Positions 52,535-62,525 of a DNA stretch of 64,000 nt are shown in pieces; the first letter of the stretch is position 1; each line of letters opens with the position of its first letter. The stretch is from assembly GCF_902459725.1 (NCBI RefSeq), contig NZ_CABPSH010000003.1, positions 248,001-312,000 on the forward strand, in the 5' to 3' direction. Below the pieces are notes generated by a model. The model saw nothing but the letters and a program-made list of their open reading frames with translations. It had not been told where the DNA came from and searched no databases. The position numbers and the translations under genes are program-made. The DNA comes from Pandoraea eparura. Lineage in GTDB: Bacteria; Pseudomonadota; Gammaproteobacteria; Burkholderiales; Burkholderiaceae.

Positions 52535-53560
52535 ATGTCCGCCACCTCGCCCACGCCGCCCGTACTGCTGCTCGACGCCTCGCAAATCGCCGCGCTCATG
52601 CCCGTGGCGGATGCGATTCCCGTCATGTCCGAGATGTTCGGCGCCCTGGCCCGCGAGCAGATTCACCTGCCGTTGCGCCAGATCATCCGTCCGCCCGAGG
52701 CGCTCGGCGCGAAGGGCATGCTCGGCATGATGCCCGCGTTCCTGGGCGGCACGGCGGCCGGCATGCCGGTCTACGGCGCTAAGGTCGGCACCTTCTTTCC
52801 CGGCAACAGCACCCTCGGCAAGGATCCGCATCAAGGCTGCGTCCTGTTGATGAGCGGCCTGACGGGGGAACTCCTCGCGATCATGAACGCGGCGGAGATC
52901 ACCGGCATTCGCACCGCCGCCGTGACGGGGCTCGCGACACGGCGACTCGCCCGCCACGACGCCACGCGTCTCGCGCTGATCGGCGCCGGTCATCAGGCGC
53001 ACTGGCATCTCGCGGCGCTTGCCGCGGCGCGCGAACTGCGACACGTGCGCGTCGCGAGCCGCTCGCTCGCGAGCGCGCAGGCGTTCGTCGACAGGGAACA
53101 ACCGAACTACGGCTTTCGCCTCGAAGCCGTGCAGAGCGTCGAAGCGGCCGTGCGCGACACCGATATCGTGGTCACAGTGACCAACGCCACTGACCCGGTA
53201 TTGCAAGCCGGCTGGATTGCACCGGGCACGCACGTCAACCTGGTGGGCAGCAGCACGCCGCGTCACCGCGAGGCCGACACCGCGCTCATGGCGCGTGCGC
53301 AATTGTTCGTCGACCGGCGCGAGTCGACGATCCACGAATCCGGCGACTATCTTGCCGCAGCCGCCGAGGGCGGCATCGGGCCGGAGGACCTGCTCGCGGA
53401 ACTCGGTGAGCTGGTCATTGGCAAGCACCCCGGACGCACCGATGCCGAAGCCGTCACGTTGTTCAAATCGCTCGGCATGGGCGCGCAGGATGTTGCGCTT
53501 GCCGCCGCGCTGTATGAGCGCGCCCAAGCCGCGGGCATTGGCACAAGCGTCGCGATCTGA
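52535..53560 (+). CDS. Ornithine cyclodeaminase / mu-crystallin family protein
   Basis: NAD(P)-dependent enzyme of 341 residues. The Rossmann motif is LIGAGHQAHWHLAALAAAR (about 150-170); the family DIVVTVTNATDPVLQAGWI segment and HVNLVGSSTPRHREAD follow. The ATG is chosen because AGGA lies 6 nt upstream; the frame is open further back into the preceding gene. Members act as ornithine cyclodeaminase, ketimine reductase or amino-acid dehydrogenase. Together with the neighbouring dehydratase it suggests amino-acid catabolism; the substrate is open. Confidence 0.88.
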   Translation: MSATSPTPPVLLLDASQIAALMPVADAIPVMSEMFGALAREQIHLPLRQIIRPPEALGAKGMLGMMPAFLGGTAAGMPVYGAKVGTFFPGNSTLGKDPHQGCVLLMSGLTGELLAIMNAAEITGIRTAAVTGLATRRLARHDATRLALIGAGHQAHWHLAALAAARELRHVRVASRSLASAQAFVDREQPNYGFRLEAVQSVEAAVRDTDIVVTVTNATDPVLQAGWIAPGTHVNLVGSSTPRHREADTALMARAQLFVDRRESTIHESGDYLAAAAEGGIGPEDLLAELGELVIGKHPGRTDAEAVTLFKSLGMGAQDVALAAALYERAQAAGIGTSVAI

Positions 53561-53602
53561 GCGTCCGACGCGCCGATAGCGAGGGTGGCGCGCAGGTTCG
53601 AC

Positions 53603-53665
53603 GGGGTTGACGGGGTTGACGGGGTTGACGGGGTTGACGGGGTTGACGGGGTTGGTGGGGTTGGT
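53603..53665. repeat. 9-bp tandem repeat tract
   Basis: Five exact copies of GGGGTTGAC are followed in register by two of GGGGTTGGT. The unit differs by one extra T from the GGGGTGAC unit at 35.5 kb. It lies in the gap before the isochorismatase-family gene. Confidence 0.85.
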
Positions 53666-53857
53666 GGGTTCGATCGGGGAGGCGGGAGACGGGAGACGAG
53701 TTCCATAGGTTCGACTGACTCGACGGAGACGACCGAGGCGACGCGTCGCCCAACCTGATGTCCGGATCCGTCCGGTTCCGGTCTGCGGGTGGGCTGTCGG
53801 GGCGTCGGGAGACGCCATAAGATGTCCCCATCGTCACCTGACCCTACGGAGTCGTTC

Positions 53858-54424
53858 ATGTCGCAAAACCAAGCCGCCCAAACCTCCCGCACCGCCCTGC
53901 TCGTCATCGACGCCCAGGAATCATTCCGCCAGCGCCCGTACTGGCGCGAAGACGATCTCGCCACGTATTTCGATCGCCAGCAGGCACTGGTCGACGGCGC
54001 CGTGGCGCGCGGCGTGCCTGTCGTGCAGGTCTTCCACATTGGCTCGGGCGCGTTCTCGCGCGATTCCGGCTTCGTACGCACGCTCGAAGAACTGCGCATC
54101 GCCCCGGCATTCACGGTGGACAAGGTCAAGCACAGCGCCCTGGCCGGCTCCACGCTCGGCGCATGGCTCGTCGAGCATGGCATCACACGCCTGATCGTCT
54201 CGGGCATCCGCACCGAGCAGTGCTGCGAGACGACCACGCGCGCCGCGTCAGACGCCGGTTATGCGGTGGACTTCGTCACCGAGGCCACCCTCACGTTCCC
54301 GATGCAGCACCCGCGCACCGGGCGCGAGCTGTCGGTCGCGGAGTTGAAGGAGCGCACGGAGACCGTGCTCGTCGATCGCTTCGCTCGCATCGTGACGGTT
54401 GAGGAAGCGCTCGCCGCGGTGTAA
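53858..54424 (+). CDS. Isochorismatase-family cysteine hydrolase
   Basis: Cysteine hydrolase of 188 residues with the family Asp-Lys-Cys triad: D18 in LLVIDAQESF, Lys in VDKVKHSAL (about 90) and Cys in RTEQCCETTTRAA (about 121-122). Members include nicotinamidase and biuret/hydantoin-type amidohydrolases. CGGAG lies 6 to 8 nt before the ATG. A GlxA-type regulator follows on the same strand and may control it. The substrate is unknown. Confidence 0.87.
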   Translation: MSQNQAAQTSRTALLVIDAQESFRQRPYWREDDLATYFDRQQALVDGAVARGVPVVQVFHIGSGAFSRDSGFVRTLEELRIAPAFTVDKVKHSALAGSTLGAWLVEHGITRLIVSGIRTEQCCETTTRAASDAGYAVDFVTEATLTFPMQHPRTGRELSVAELKERTETVLVDRFARIVTVEEALAAV

Positions 54425-54465
54425 TGTCGAGTTCAACCCGCACACGTTGTCCGAATCTGACCTGA

Positions 54466-55512
54466 ATGCCCGCTGCGATGCCGCGATTGCAACCCGTCTA
54501 CCTGCTGGTCATGCCCGATGCGCTGCTGCTCGACGTGGCGGCACCCGCCGAAGCCTTGCGCATCGCCAATCATCAGCAGGACGACGTGCGCTTTGTGTTG
54601 CATTACGTCGGCACGCAGCCCACGGTGGCGACGTCGATCGGCCTGTGCGTCTCGCCGCTCGCGGTATTGCCGGACGAGATCCCCGACGACGCCTGGCTGG
54701 TCGTCACGGGAACCGTCGAAAAGCCGCTGCCGGTGCCGGTGCGGGTTCCGGTGCCGGCGGTAGACGGCGGCACGGCACCGGACGTCTCGGTAGCGTCCCC
54801 GGAAGATGCCGAGTCCCTTGCCATCGCCTGGCTTCAGCGCGTCGTACGTTCCACGCATCAACTGGCCTGCATCTGCACTGGCGCGCTGTTGGCCGCACGC
54901 GCGGGACTGCTCGACGCCCGCGCCTGCACCACGCATCACGGCAGTTGCGACGCCCTGCGCACGTTGGCACCAAGTGCCCGGGTGGCCGACAATCGGCTTT
55001 ACGTGCATGACGGCAATGTGTGGACGAGCGCGGGCGTGACCACCGGCCTCGATCTGATGCTCACGCTCATCGCCGATGCCACCGGCCCGCTGTGCGCGGC
55101 GGCCGTTGCGCGCCAGATGGTCGTCTACGCCCGACGCGCGGGCGCCGACCCGCAGTTGTCCCCGTGGCTCGAAGGCCGCAATCATTTGCACCCGGCACTG
55201 CATCGCGTGCAGGACGCCATCGCCGCCGATCCCGCGCACGACTGGACGCTCGCCTCGATGGCGGACATCGCTTGCGCGAGCGAGCGGCACGTGACCCGGC
55301 TCTTTCGCGAGCACGCGGGCGTCGCGCCCATCGATTACCTGCATCGGCTGCGCATCGCGCTGGCGCGCGAAATGCTCGGCAATAGCCAGCTCGATCTGGA
55401 GCGCATCGCCGAGCGCACCGGCTTCGGGTCGAGCCGGCATCTGCGACGCGTCTGGCACAAGTTCGACGCGCTTCCACCAAGCCGCGCACGTCGCGTCGCC
55501 CACGATGGCTGA
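54466..55512 (+). CDS. GlxA-family AraC-type transcriptional regulator
   Basis: A 348-residue regulator that joins an N-terminal DJ-1/PfpI-like domain (about 5-215, with the elbow CICTGALLAARAGL) to a C-terminal AraC helix-turn-helix pair (about 260-345: WTLASMADIACASERHVTRL and LERIAERTGFGSSRHLRRVW). Such regulators often control amino-acid or amine catabolism. It starts 41 bp after the hydrolase gene. The loop near 84-110 is low in complexity (PLPVPVRVPVPAVDGG). Confidence 0.9.
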   Translation: MPAAMPRLQPVYLLVMPDALLLDVAAPAEALRIANHQQDDVRFVLHYVGTQPTVATSIGLCVSPLAVLPDEIPDDAWLVVTGTVEKPLPVPVRVPVPAVDGGTAPDVSVASPEDAESLAIAWLQRVVRSTHQLACICTGALLAARAGLLDARACTTHHGSCDALRTLAPSARVADNRLYVHDGNVWTSAGVTTGLDLMLTLIADATGPLCAAAVARQMVVYARRAGADPQLSPWLEGRNHLHPALHRVQDAIAADPAHDWTLASMADIACASERHVTRLFREHAGVAPIDYLHRLRIALAREMLGNSQLDLERIAERTGFGSSRHLRRVWHKFDALPPSRARRVAHDG

Positions 55513-55649
55513 GGCGAGGCGTCCGGGGCGGGACGATTGACGGCCCGGATGACACGCCCCCTCGGGGAAACTTCGGGAAACCAGCGTCGAATCGCCGCAA
55601 CCCGGTAGAATGTCGATCGCAAGCAAAACGCACGACTCTCGACTTCACG

Positions 55650-56546
55650 ATGGCCCACGATCTCGTCATTCTGGGCGGCACGCCGCCCGCCACCGCCACT
55701 ACCCCGGCGACGCCCGCCACCGAATTCCCGTCTCACCTGCAAGCGGCCGTCGGCGCTTTCGTCCCTGGCGCGAACGTCACGTTCACCCCGGGCGCGGCAC
55801 GCATTGCCGACGTCGTCGACACGCCCGCCCTGCGCGCGGCGATGGGCGCGTTCGCTCAGCAGCACGAGGTCGACACGGTCCTCGTCGACAGCCACCGCCG
55901 CCTCACGGACTTCAAGCTGGTGGCCATGGACATGGACTCGACGCTCATCACCATCGAGTGCATCGACGAAATTGCCGACTACTGTGGACTGAAGGCGGAA
56001 GTCTCGGCCATCACCGAAGCCGCCATGCGCGGCGAGATCAAGGATTTCAACGAGAGCCTCACGCGACGCGTGGCACTGCTCAAGGGACTCGATGCTAGCG
56101 CGTTGGAAAAGGTCTTCGACGAGCGCCTGCAACTCTCGCCCGGCGCCGAAACGATGCTGCACGGCGTGCAGGCACTCGGCATCCGCACGCTGCTGGTGTC
56201 CGGTGGCTTCACGTTCTTCACAGAACGATTGAAGACGCGTCTGAATCTGGATGTGACCCGCGCCAACACGCTGGAGATCGTCAACGGCAAGCTCACAGGC
56301 CGTGTGCTCGGCGAAATCGTCAATGCCGAGGTCAAGGCACGCACCGTGACGGAAGTGGCGACGCAGCTCGGCGCCCGCCCCGATCAGGCAATCGTCATGG
56401 GCGATGGCTCGAACGACCTGCAGATGATGGCCATCGCCGGACTCTCGGTGGCATTTCGTGCGAAACCGGTGGTGCGGGAAAAGGCGTCCGTCGCGCTCAA
56501 CTACGCCGGACTGGACGCGGTGCTGTCGCTGTTCCGCAAGGATTGA
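55650..56546 (+). CDS. serB: Phosphoserine phosphatase SerB
   Basis: HAD-superfamily phosphatase of 298 residues, the last step of serine synthesis. The nucleophile motif is VAMDMDSTLITIECIDEIA (D94, D96). LLVSGGFTFFTERLK gives motif II, and IVMGDGSNDLQMMAIAGLSVAF motifs III/IV. The first 90 residues form an N-terminal domain typical of beta-proteobacterial SerB. The next gene is convergent. Confidence 0.94.
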   Translation: MAHDLVILGGTPPATATTPATPATEFPSHLQAAVGAFVPGANVTFTPGAARIADVVDTPALRAAMGAFAQQHEVDTVLVDSHRRLTDFKLVAMDMDSTLITIECIDEIADYCGLKAEVSAITEAAMRGEIKDFNESLTRRVALLKGLDASALEKVFDERLQLSPGAETMLHGVQALGIRTLLVSGGFTFFTERLKTRLNLDVTRANTLEIVNGKLTGRVLGEIVNAEVKARTVTEVATQLGARPDQAIVMGDGSNDLQMMAIAGLSVAFRAKPVVREKASVALNYAGLDAVLSLFRKD

Positions 56547-56618
56547 CCGTCGCCGGCACGATGTGCCGGCGATGCGCCCCCGCTTTCAAGAGGTTCGGGG
56601 GAGCGCCCGCCCCGTCCG

Positions 56619-57836
56619 TCAGGCGCCGAGGTGCGCCGTCAGACTCGCGTCGATATCGGCCTGCAAATCGCGCACGTCTTCGAGCCCGACGTAGAAACGC
56701 ACCAGTGCACCCTTGTGCGGCCACGGCGTTGCAGTGCGCATGGACGGCACGCGATACGGCACGACCAGGCTGTGCGCCCCGCCCCAACTGAAACCGATCT
56801 TGAACAAGCGCAGCCCTTCGATGAACGCGTCGACCTGCGCGGGCGTGTAGCGCTCGTCGAACACCACCGAGAACAGGCCGCCCGCGCCCGTGAAGTCACG
56901 GCGGAAATGCGCATGGCCGGGACAATCGTCCAATGCCGGATGCAGCACCGCCGAGATTTCGTCACGCGTGCCCAGCCACGTCGCCAACGTCATTGCGGCA
57001 CGATCGTGCGCCTCGAAACGCAGTTGCATGTTCGGCAGACTGCGCAACACGAGGCTGCAATCGTCGGCCGACACCCCGACGCCCATGCGCATGCGCGCCT
57101 GCTTCAGACGGTGGTGCACGGTGTCGTCGACCGTCACGACCGAGCCCATCAGCACGTCGCTGCCGCCCGATTGGTACTTGGTGAGGGCCTGCACCGAGAT
57201 ATCCACGCCGTGATCGAACGGACGGAACGCCAGGCCAGCGGAATACGTGTTGTCGATGGCGGTGAGCACCCCACGCTCACGCGCCACCCGCGCGATGGCC
57301 GGCACGTCGGGCACCTCCATCGTCACCGAGCCCGGGGCCTCGAGCCAGATCACCCGCGTATTGGGCTGAATCAGCGCACCGATGGAGTCGCCGATCATCG
57401 GATCGTAATAGCGCACCGAGATACCGAACGACTCGGCGAGCCAGTCGCCGTGCTCTCGGTTCGGGCTGTAGGCATTGTCCGGGATGAGGACGTCGTCACC
57501 ACTTTTGACGAGACCGAAGTACACGTTGGAGATTGCGGCAAGCCCCGAGGGAAACAGCAGGCAGTGCTTGCCGCCCTCGAGCGCCGCCAGTCGCCGCATC
57601 AACTCCATCGACGTAGGGGTGGCGTGCAGACCATAGCGCCACTGGCTGTCGTTCTTCCAGTCGAGCGCGCGCATGGCGGCCAGATCGGGGAAGATCACCG
57701 TCGATGCACGGGCGACGGGCACCGGCATCGCGGCAAACCCTGCCGGCACATGCGTGTCGGTATGCAGAATATTCGTTTGCCAGTGCCAGCCGTTGGCTTC
57801 CGGCGTATCGAGGGGCTTACGATTGTCTTGCGTCAT
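56619..57836 (-). CDS. metC: Cystathionine beta-lyase-like PLP enzyme
   Basis: Fold-type I PLP enzyme of 405 residues from the Cys/Met metabolism family. The PLP lysine is about K220 in SVQALTKYQSGGSDVLMGS. SGLAAISNVYFGLVKSGDDVLIPD and EAPGSVTMEVPDVPAI are characteristic of cystathionine beta-lyase rather than gamma-synthase. It makes homocysteine, pyruvate and ammonia from cystathionine in that case. The start MTQDNRKPLDT is chosen because the longer frame runs into the thiolase gene. Confidence 0.85.
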   Translation of the reverse strand: MTQDNRKPLDTPEANGWHWQTNILHTDTHVPAGFAAMPVPVARASTVIFPDLAAMRALDWKNDSQWRYGLHATPTSMELMRRLAALEGGKHCLLFPSGLAAISNVYFGLVKSGDDVLIPDNAYSPNREHGDWLAESFGISVRYYDPMIGDSIGALIQPNTRVIWLEAPGSVTMEVPDVPAIARVARERGVLTAIDNTYSAGLAFRPFDHGVDISVQALTKYQSGGSDVLMGSVVTVDDTVHHRLKQARMRMGVGVSADDCSLVLRSLPNMQLRFEAHDRAAMTLATWLGTRDEISAVLHPALDDCPGHAHFRRDFTGAGGLFSVVFDERYTPAQVDAFIEGLRLFKIGFSWGGAHSLVVPYRVPSMRTATPWPHKGALVRFYVGLEDVRDLQADIDASLTAHLGA

Positions 57837-57888
57837 TACGGCTCCGGAAAGACTCGGGCCGGCAACGACACCGGCCCCCGGGAGTAAC

Positions 57889-59070
57889 TTACACGCGCTC
57901 GAACACGGCGGCAATGCCCTGACCGCCGCCAATGCACATGGTCACCAGCGCGTAGCGTCCGCCGATGCGCTGCAACTCGTGCAAGGCCTTGACCGTGATC
58001 AGCGCACCGGTCGCGCCGATCGGGTGTCCCAGCGAAATGCCGGAACCGTTCGGATTCACCTTGGCCGGATCGAAGCCGAGATCGCGCGTGACCGCACACG
58101 CCTGGGCCGCGAACGCCTCGTTGGCTTCGACGACATCGATGTCGTCGACCTTGAGTCCGGCGCGCTCCAGCGCCTTGCGCGACGCCGGCACCGGCCCGAT
58201 GCCCATATAGTTCGGATCGACACCGGCATGGGCATAGCTGACCAGGCGCGCGAGTGGCTTGGCGCCGCGACGCTCGGCTTCGGCGCGCTCCATGAGGATC
58301 AGGGCGGCGGCGGCGTCGTTCAGACCCGATGCATTCCCGGCAGTGACGGTGCCGTCCTTCTCGAATACGGGACGCAGCTTCGCCATGTCGGCCAGCGTCA
58401 CATCCGCGCGCACGTGTTCATCGGTCGTGAACGACACGTCGCCTTTCTTCGACTTGATCGCGATGGGCACAATCTGGTCGTTGAAATAGCCAGCCGCCAT
58501 GGCGCGCGCGGCGCGTTGATGCGACTCGACCGCGAGACGGTCCTGATCGTCGCGCGTGATACCCCATTTCTTGGCGATGTTCTCTGCGGTCACGCCCATA
58601 TGAATGTTGGCGAAGGGATCGTGCAACGCGCCGAGCATCATGTCGACCAGACGCGATTCGCCCATGCGCGTGCCCCAGCGGGCACCCGGCATCACGTACG
58701 GGGCCCGGCTCATGCTCTCCGCACCGCCCGCCATCGCCACGTCCGTGTCGCCCAGCAGAATCGACTGCGCGGCGGACACGACCGCCTGAAGACCGGAGCC
58801 GCACAGGCGATTGACGGTCATCGCCGGCGCATGCTGGCTAACACCTGCCTCGATCGAGGCCACGCGGGCCAGATACATATCCTTGGGTTCGGTGTGAATG
58901 ACGTTGCCGAACACCACGTGGCCGACGTCGTCGCCGCCAACCTGAGCGCGCGCCATGGCCTCGCGCGCGACGATGGCACCGAGCTGCGTCGGTGCGAAAT
59001 CCTTCAGGCTGCCGCCAAAATCTCCAATCGCGGTGCGCACACCGCTGACGATCACGACTTCTCGTTGCAT
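57889..59070 (-). CDS. Acetyl-CoA C-acyltransferase (thiolase)
   Basis: Thiolase of 393 residues. The acyl-carrying Cys is C90 in NRLCGSGLQAVVSAA; the His is in GISLGHPIGATGALI and the second Cys in TMCIGGGQGIAAV. Size and motifs fit degradative or biosynthetic thiolases; it is a different copy from the phbA at the right edge. It may serve beta-oxidation or ketoacid cleavage. It lies 53 bp upstream of the metC-like gene on the same strand. Confidence 0.92.
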   Translation of the reverse strand: MQREVVIVSGVRTAIGDFGGSLKDFAPTQLGAIVAREAMARAQVGGDDVGHVVFGNVIHTEPKDMYLARVASIEAGVSQHAPAMTVNRLCGSGLQAVVSAAQSILLGDTDVAMAGGAESMSRAPYVMPGARWGTRMGESRLVDMMLGALHDPFANIHMGVTAENIAKKWGITRDDQDRLAVESHQRAARAMAAGYFNDQIVPIAIKSKKGDVSFTTDEHVRADVTLADMAKLRPVFEKDGTVTAGNASGLNDAAAALILMERAEAERRGAKPLARLVSYAHAGVDPNYMGIGPVPASRKALERAGLKVDDIDVVEANEAFAAQACAVTRDLGFDPAKVNPNGSGISLGHPIGATGALITVKALHELQRIGGRYALVTMCIGGGQGIAAVFERV

Positions 59071-59234
59071 GTCTCTTCTCCGGATGAATATCAGCTGGCA
59101 ACGAGTATAGCGCCACGGGAGTTACCGCGATGTCCGGCGCACTGGAGGGAAACTTCGATGAGTGAGATTGCGGGCGAAGCGAAGGGGAAGCCGGGGCATC
59201 GGCGTGCCCCGGCAGGTCATGCGTTGATGGCGGA

Positions 59235-60170
59235 TCAGCCCGCCAGTGTCTGGAGCACCTGCTCGGCGCGCGGGACGGGTGCGACGGCGCCGTATCCGGT
59301 CGTCGACAACGCTGCGCAGACGTTCGCGTAGCGCGCCGCCGCGAACGGATCGTCGCCCAGCGCCAGACGGGCCACAAAGGCCCCGCCAAAGCAATCGCCG
59401 GCCCCGGTAGCGTCAACGGCCTTGACCGGATGCGGCGCGACGATACGACGCTCGTCTGGCGTGGCGACGTAGCAGCCCTCGCGCCCCAGCTTGAGCGCCA
59501 CAACCTTCACGCCGTAGGACAGTAGTGCGTCGAGGATGGCATCGCGATCGTCCAGCCCGGTGACCGCCGTCACGTCGTCCCAGCTCGGCAGGCAGACGTC
59601 GGTCAGGCGGAAGGCTTCGCGCATCGTGGCGCGGGCACGGGCCAGCGGCCACAGCTTCAGGCGCAGATTCGTATCGAACGACACGTTGCCGCCAGCCGCG
59701 CGGATTATCGACATCGCCTCGAAAGCGGCATCGCAGGCGCTTGCGCTGATCGCCAGGCTGATCCCCGACAGATGCAGGAAGGCGGCCCCCGCCAACGCCT
59801 CGCGCGGCAGATCCTGCGGGCAATAACGGCTCGCCGCAGACCCCGCGCGCAGATAGTCGAAATGGTGCCCGCTCTCGTCGTGCGACACGAAATAGACGCC
59901 GGTCGGCGCCTGCGCATCGACGCGAACCAAGTTCGTATCGACGGCTTCCTCGCGCCACAGATCAAGCAGCATGCGACCGAAGCGGTCATCGCCGAGCGCG
60001 CTCACGAAGCCCGTGCTCACCCCCTGGCGACGCGCCGCGATGGCAAAGTTGGACGTGTCGCCGCCGAAGCCCTGTAAATACTGGCGGGCGTCGCCGGGCG
60101 ACTGGTTGAACTCGACCATGGCTTCCCCCATGGCCAGCACTTGCGGGATTGACGTAGGCGTGAGCGCCAT
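59235..60170 (-). CDS. kdgK: PfkB-family sugar kinase, KdgK-like
   Basis: Carbohydrate kinase of 311 residues, probably 2-dehydro-3-deoxygluconate kinase. The N-terminal substrate region has MGEAMVEFNQSPGD and GFGGDTSNFAIAARR; the ATP and catalytic-base motif is VDATGAGDCFGGAFVARLA. Its ATG overlaps the rimO stop by one base (TGATG), with GAGG upstream, so its translation is likely coupled to rimO. The link of sugar kinase to RimO is position only; other PfkB substrates are possible. Confidence 0.85.
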   Translation of the reverse strand: MALTPTSIPQVLAMGEAMVEFNQSPGDARQYLQGFGGDTSNFAIAARRQGVSTGFVSALGDDRFGRMLLDLWREEAVDTNLVRVDAQAPTGVYFVSHDESGHHFDYLRAGSAASRYCPQDLPREALAGAAFLHLSGISLAISASACDAAFEAMSIIRAAGGNVSFDTNLRLKLWPLARARATMREAFRLTDVCLPSWDDVTAVTGLDDRDAILDALLSYGVKVVALKLGREGCYVATPDERRIVAPHPVKAVDATGAGDCFGGAFVARLALGDDPFAAARYANVCAALSTTGYGAVAPVPRAEQVLQTLAG

Positions 60171-61537
60171 CAGACCACCTCGCCCCACAGATCGTGGCCG
60201 TCGGCGCCGGTCACGGTGACGTTCACGAACTCACCGATCTTCAGCCGCTTGGCGGCCTTCGGGGTGGGCTCGATGTACACGAGGCCGTCGATTTCCGGGG
60301 CGTCGGCCGCCGAGCGGGCCACACCACCGTCCTGATTGATCTCGTCGACGATGACCTGGATCGTCGTGCCGACCTTGCGCTGTTGACGCTGCGCCGAGAT
60401 CTCCTCGGCCACTTCCATGAAGCGTGCGCGGCGTTCCTCACGCACCTCGTCGGGCAACGCCCCCGGCAACTCGTTGGCCTTGGCCCCTTCCACCGGTGAA
60501 TAGGCAAAACACCCCACGCGATCCAGTTCGGCTTCGCGCAGGAAGTCCAGCAGATACGCGAACTCCGCTTCCGTCTCGCCCGGGAAACCCGCGATGAACG
60601 TGCTGCGGATCGTCAGATCCGGACACAGCTTGCGCCACGTCTGAATGCGCTCGAGATTTTTCTCGCCCGAGGCCGGGCGCTTCATGCGCTTGAGCACGTC
60701 CGGATGCGCGTGTTGCAGCGGCACGTCGAGATACGGGAGGATGTGCCCCTCGGCCATGAGCGGAATGATCTCGTCGACGTGCGGGTACGGATAGACGTAG
60801 TGCAAACGCACCCATGCGCCATATTGCTTGGCCAACTCGCCGAGCGCCGTGACCAGTTCGGTCATGCGGGTCTTGAGCGGACGCCCTGCCCAGAATCCGG
60901 TGCGGTACTTCACATCGACACCGTACGCACTGGTGTCCTGCGAGATCACCAGCAGCTCCTTCACACCGGCCTTGAACAAGTTCTCGGCCTCGAGCATCAC
61001 TTCGGCCACCGGGCGCGAATCGAGATCGCCGCGCATCGACGGAATGATGCAGAACGTGCAGCGGTGATTGCAGCCTTCGGAGATCTTCAGATACGCGTAA
61101 TGACGCGGCGTGAGCTTGATGCCGGCGGGCGGCACAAGGTCGGAGAAAGGATCGTGCGGCTTCGGCAGATGGGTATGCACCGCGCTCATCACTTCGCCCA
61201 CGGCATGCGGGCCGGTGACGGCCAGCACCTTCGGGTGCACGGCGCTCACGATGTCCTGACCGGCGGCGTCCTTCTTCGCGCCCAGGCAGCCGGTGACGAT
61301 CACCTTGCCATTCTCGGCCAGTGCCTCGCCGATGGCGTCGAGGCTTTCCTGGACGGCGTCGTCGATGAAGCCACACGTGTTGACCACCACGAGATCGGCA
61401 CCGTCATAGGTACCGGCGATGTCATAACCTTCGGCGCGCAGTTGCGTCAGGATTTGCTCGGAGTCGACCAGCGCCTTGGGGCAGCCGAGCGAAACGAAGC
61501 CGACCTTGGGGGTGCCGGCGGGCGATGGGCGGGACAT
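60170..61537 (-). CDS. rimO: Ribosomal protein S12 methylthiotransferase RimO
   Basis: Radical-SAM enzyme of 455 residues that methylthiolates an Asp of ribosomal protein S12. The N-terminal iron-sulfur site begins [14 protein letters not shown] and [13 protein letters not shown], with TGCLGAKKD. The radical-SAM motif is [18 protein letters not shown] (CxxxCxxC). A TRAM domain closes the protein. An upstream frame extension of 65 codons is unlike the family, and AGGA lies 9 nt before the chosen ATG. Confidence 0.95.
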   Translation of the reverse strand: MSRPSPAGTPKVGFVSLGCPKALVDSEQILTQLRAEGYDIAGTYDGADLVVVNTCGFIDDAVQESLDAIGEALAENGKVIVTGCLGAKKDAAGQDIVSAVHPKVLAVTGPHAVGEVMSAVHTHLPKPHDPFSDLVPPAGIKLTPRHYAYLKISEGCNHRCTFCIIPSMRGDLDSRPVAEVMLEAENLFKAGVKELLVISQDTSAYGVDVKYRTGFWAGRPLKTRMTELVTALGELAKQYGAWVRLHYVYPYPHVDEIIPLMAEGHILPYLDVPLQHAHPDVLKRMKRPASGEKNLERIQTWRKLCPDLTIRSTFIAGFPGETEAEFAYLLDFLREAELDRVGCFAYSPVEGAKANELPGALPDEVREERRARFMEVAEEISAQRQQRKVGTTIQVIVDEINQDGGVARSAADAPEIDGLVYIEPTPKAAKRLKIGEFVNVTVTGADGHDLWGEVV

Positions 61538-61791
61538 GGGGCGAAATCCTGTGAGTAAATTCGGGTAACGTTCGACCGGCGAAGCCTTGGCCTGAGCCCT
61601 GCCTCGCGCGGCTGCGGCGATGACACGGTGTCGCGCGTAACGCAGCGCCCACCCTTCGCCGAAAACGCCGCAAGCACTGCCCTGCGGCGAACAACCGCGT
61701 ATTTTACCCTGTTCGCCCGTAGGGCGTTCCAACTATGTTGCCGATCGTCGCGACGCTCGCCCCGTGCCGCACCGCACCGCCGGCAACCCGT

Positions 61792-62367
61792 TCAGGGCTT
61801 CTTGTTCGGGTCGCCCGGTGCGCCCGGCGCCCCCGGGAACGGGAACGTGCTGAACATGTTCTTCGCCTGGCTTTGCATCTGTTCCTGCATCTGCACGAAC
61901 AGGTTCTTCGATTGCTCGATGTAGTTGGTCATCATCCCCTGCATCATCGGCGCCTGCATGTTCATGAATTGCGCCCAGACGTCGGGATTGAAGGCCGCGC
62001 CTTCGTAGATGCCTTTCGACTGATCGGCCAGCTTGTTCTGAATTTCGATGAACGTCTGGATATTCTTCTCGAGATACGTGCCCATCATGCCCTGCAGCGC
62101 ATGTCCGTAGAAACGGATGATCTGGGACAGCATGGCGCTCGAGAACATCGGCACACCGCCGGTCTCTTCTTCCAGAATGATCTGCAGCAGAATGCTGCGG
62201 GTCAGATCCTCGCCCGACTTGGCATCGACAACCTTGAACTCCTCGGTCTCGAGCACCAATTGCTTCACATCGGCAAGGGTGATGTACGTACTGGTCTGGG
62301 TATCGTACAGACGCCGGTTCGGATACTTTTTGATCAGGCGTTCGTCAGTCTTCTTGCTCGCGGCCAT
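61792..62367 (-). CDS. phaR: Polyhydroxyalkanoate synthesis repressor PhaR
   Basis: Repressor of 191 residues that binds DNA and PHB granules and controls phasin and related genes. The PHB accumulation regulatory domain starts LIKKYPNRRLYDTQTSTYIT and continues VKQLVLETEEFKVVDAKSGE; two granule-associated segments rich in Met/Gln follow, and the tail is Gly/Pro-rich. It lies downstream of phbB on the same strand, the usual order phbA-phbB-phaR. A start 6 codons upstream is possible. Confidence 0.94.
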   Translation of the reverse strand: MAASKKTDERLIKKYPNRRLYDTQTSTYITLADVKQLVLETEEFKVVDAKSGEDLTRSILLQIILEEETGGVPMFSSAMLSQIIRFYGHALQGMMGTYLEKNIQTFIEIQNKLADQSKGIYEGAAFNPDVWAQFMNMQAPMMQGMMTNYIEQSKNLFVQMQEQMQSQAKNMFSTFPFPGAPGAPGDPNKKP

Positions 62368-62398
62368 GCGGTGGGTTTCCTGCATTTATGAAGGACTT

Positions 62399-62417
62399 CC
62401 CCGACCGGCGGTCGGGG
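62399..62417. terminator. Hairpin between phbB and phaR
   Basis: A perfect 8-bp stem CCCCGACC / GGTCGGGG with a 3-nt loop. No T tract follows on the minus strand, so attenuation or RNA protection is as likely as termination. Confidence 0.4.
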
Positions 62418-62525
62418 TTAGTCACATATTATCGATTCTAGGACGTTTGCTGCTATGCGGCAAAGCCCTAACCCGCAACAGGGCGCGTGGCGCACGACTG
62501 GCCGGCACCCACGCCCCGTTCCCGC

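Noticed and set aside
53603-53665. Low-complexity Asn-Pro-Val protein read through the 9-bp repeat
   Set aside because: It is the minus-strand translation of a tandem repeat in an intergenic gap, not a protein.
57673-59331. A 552-codon plus-strand frame over metC and the thiolase
   Set aside because: It mirrors two well-recognised minus-strand genes and their intergenic gap; composition is that of an antisense shadow.
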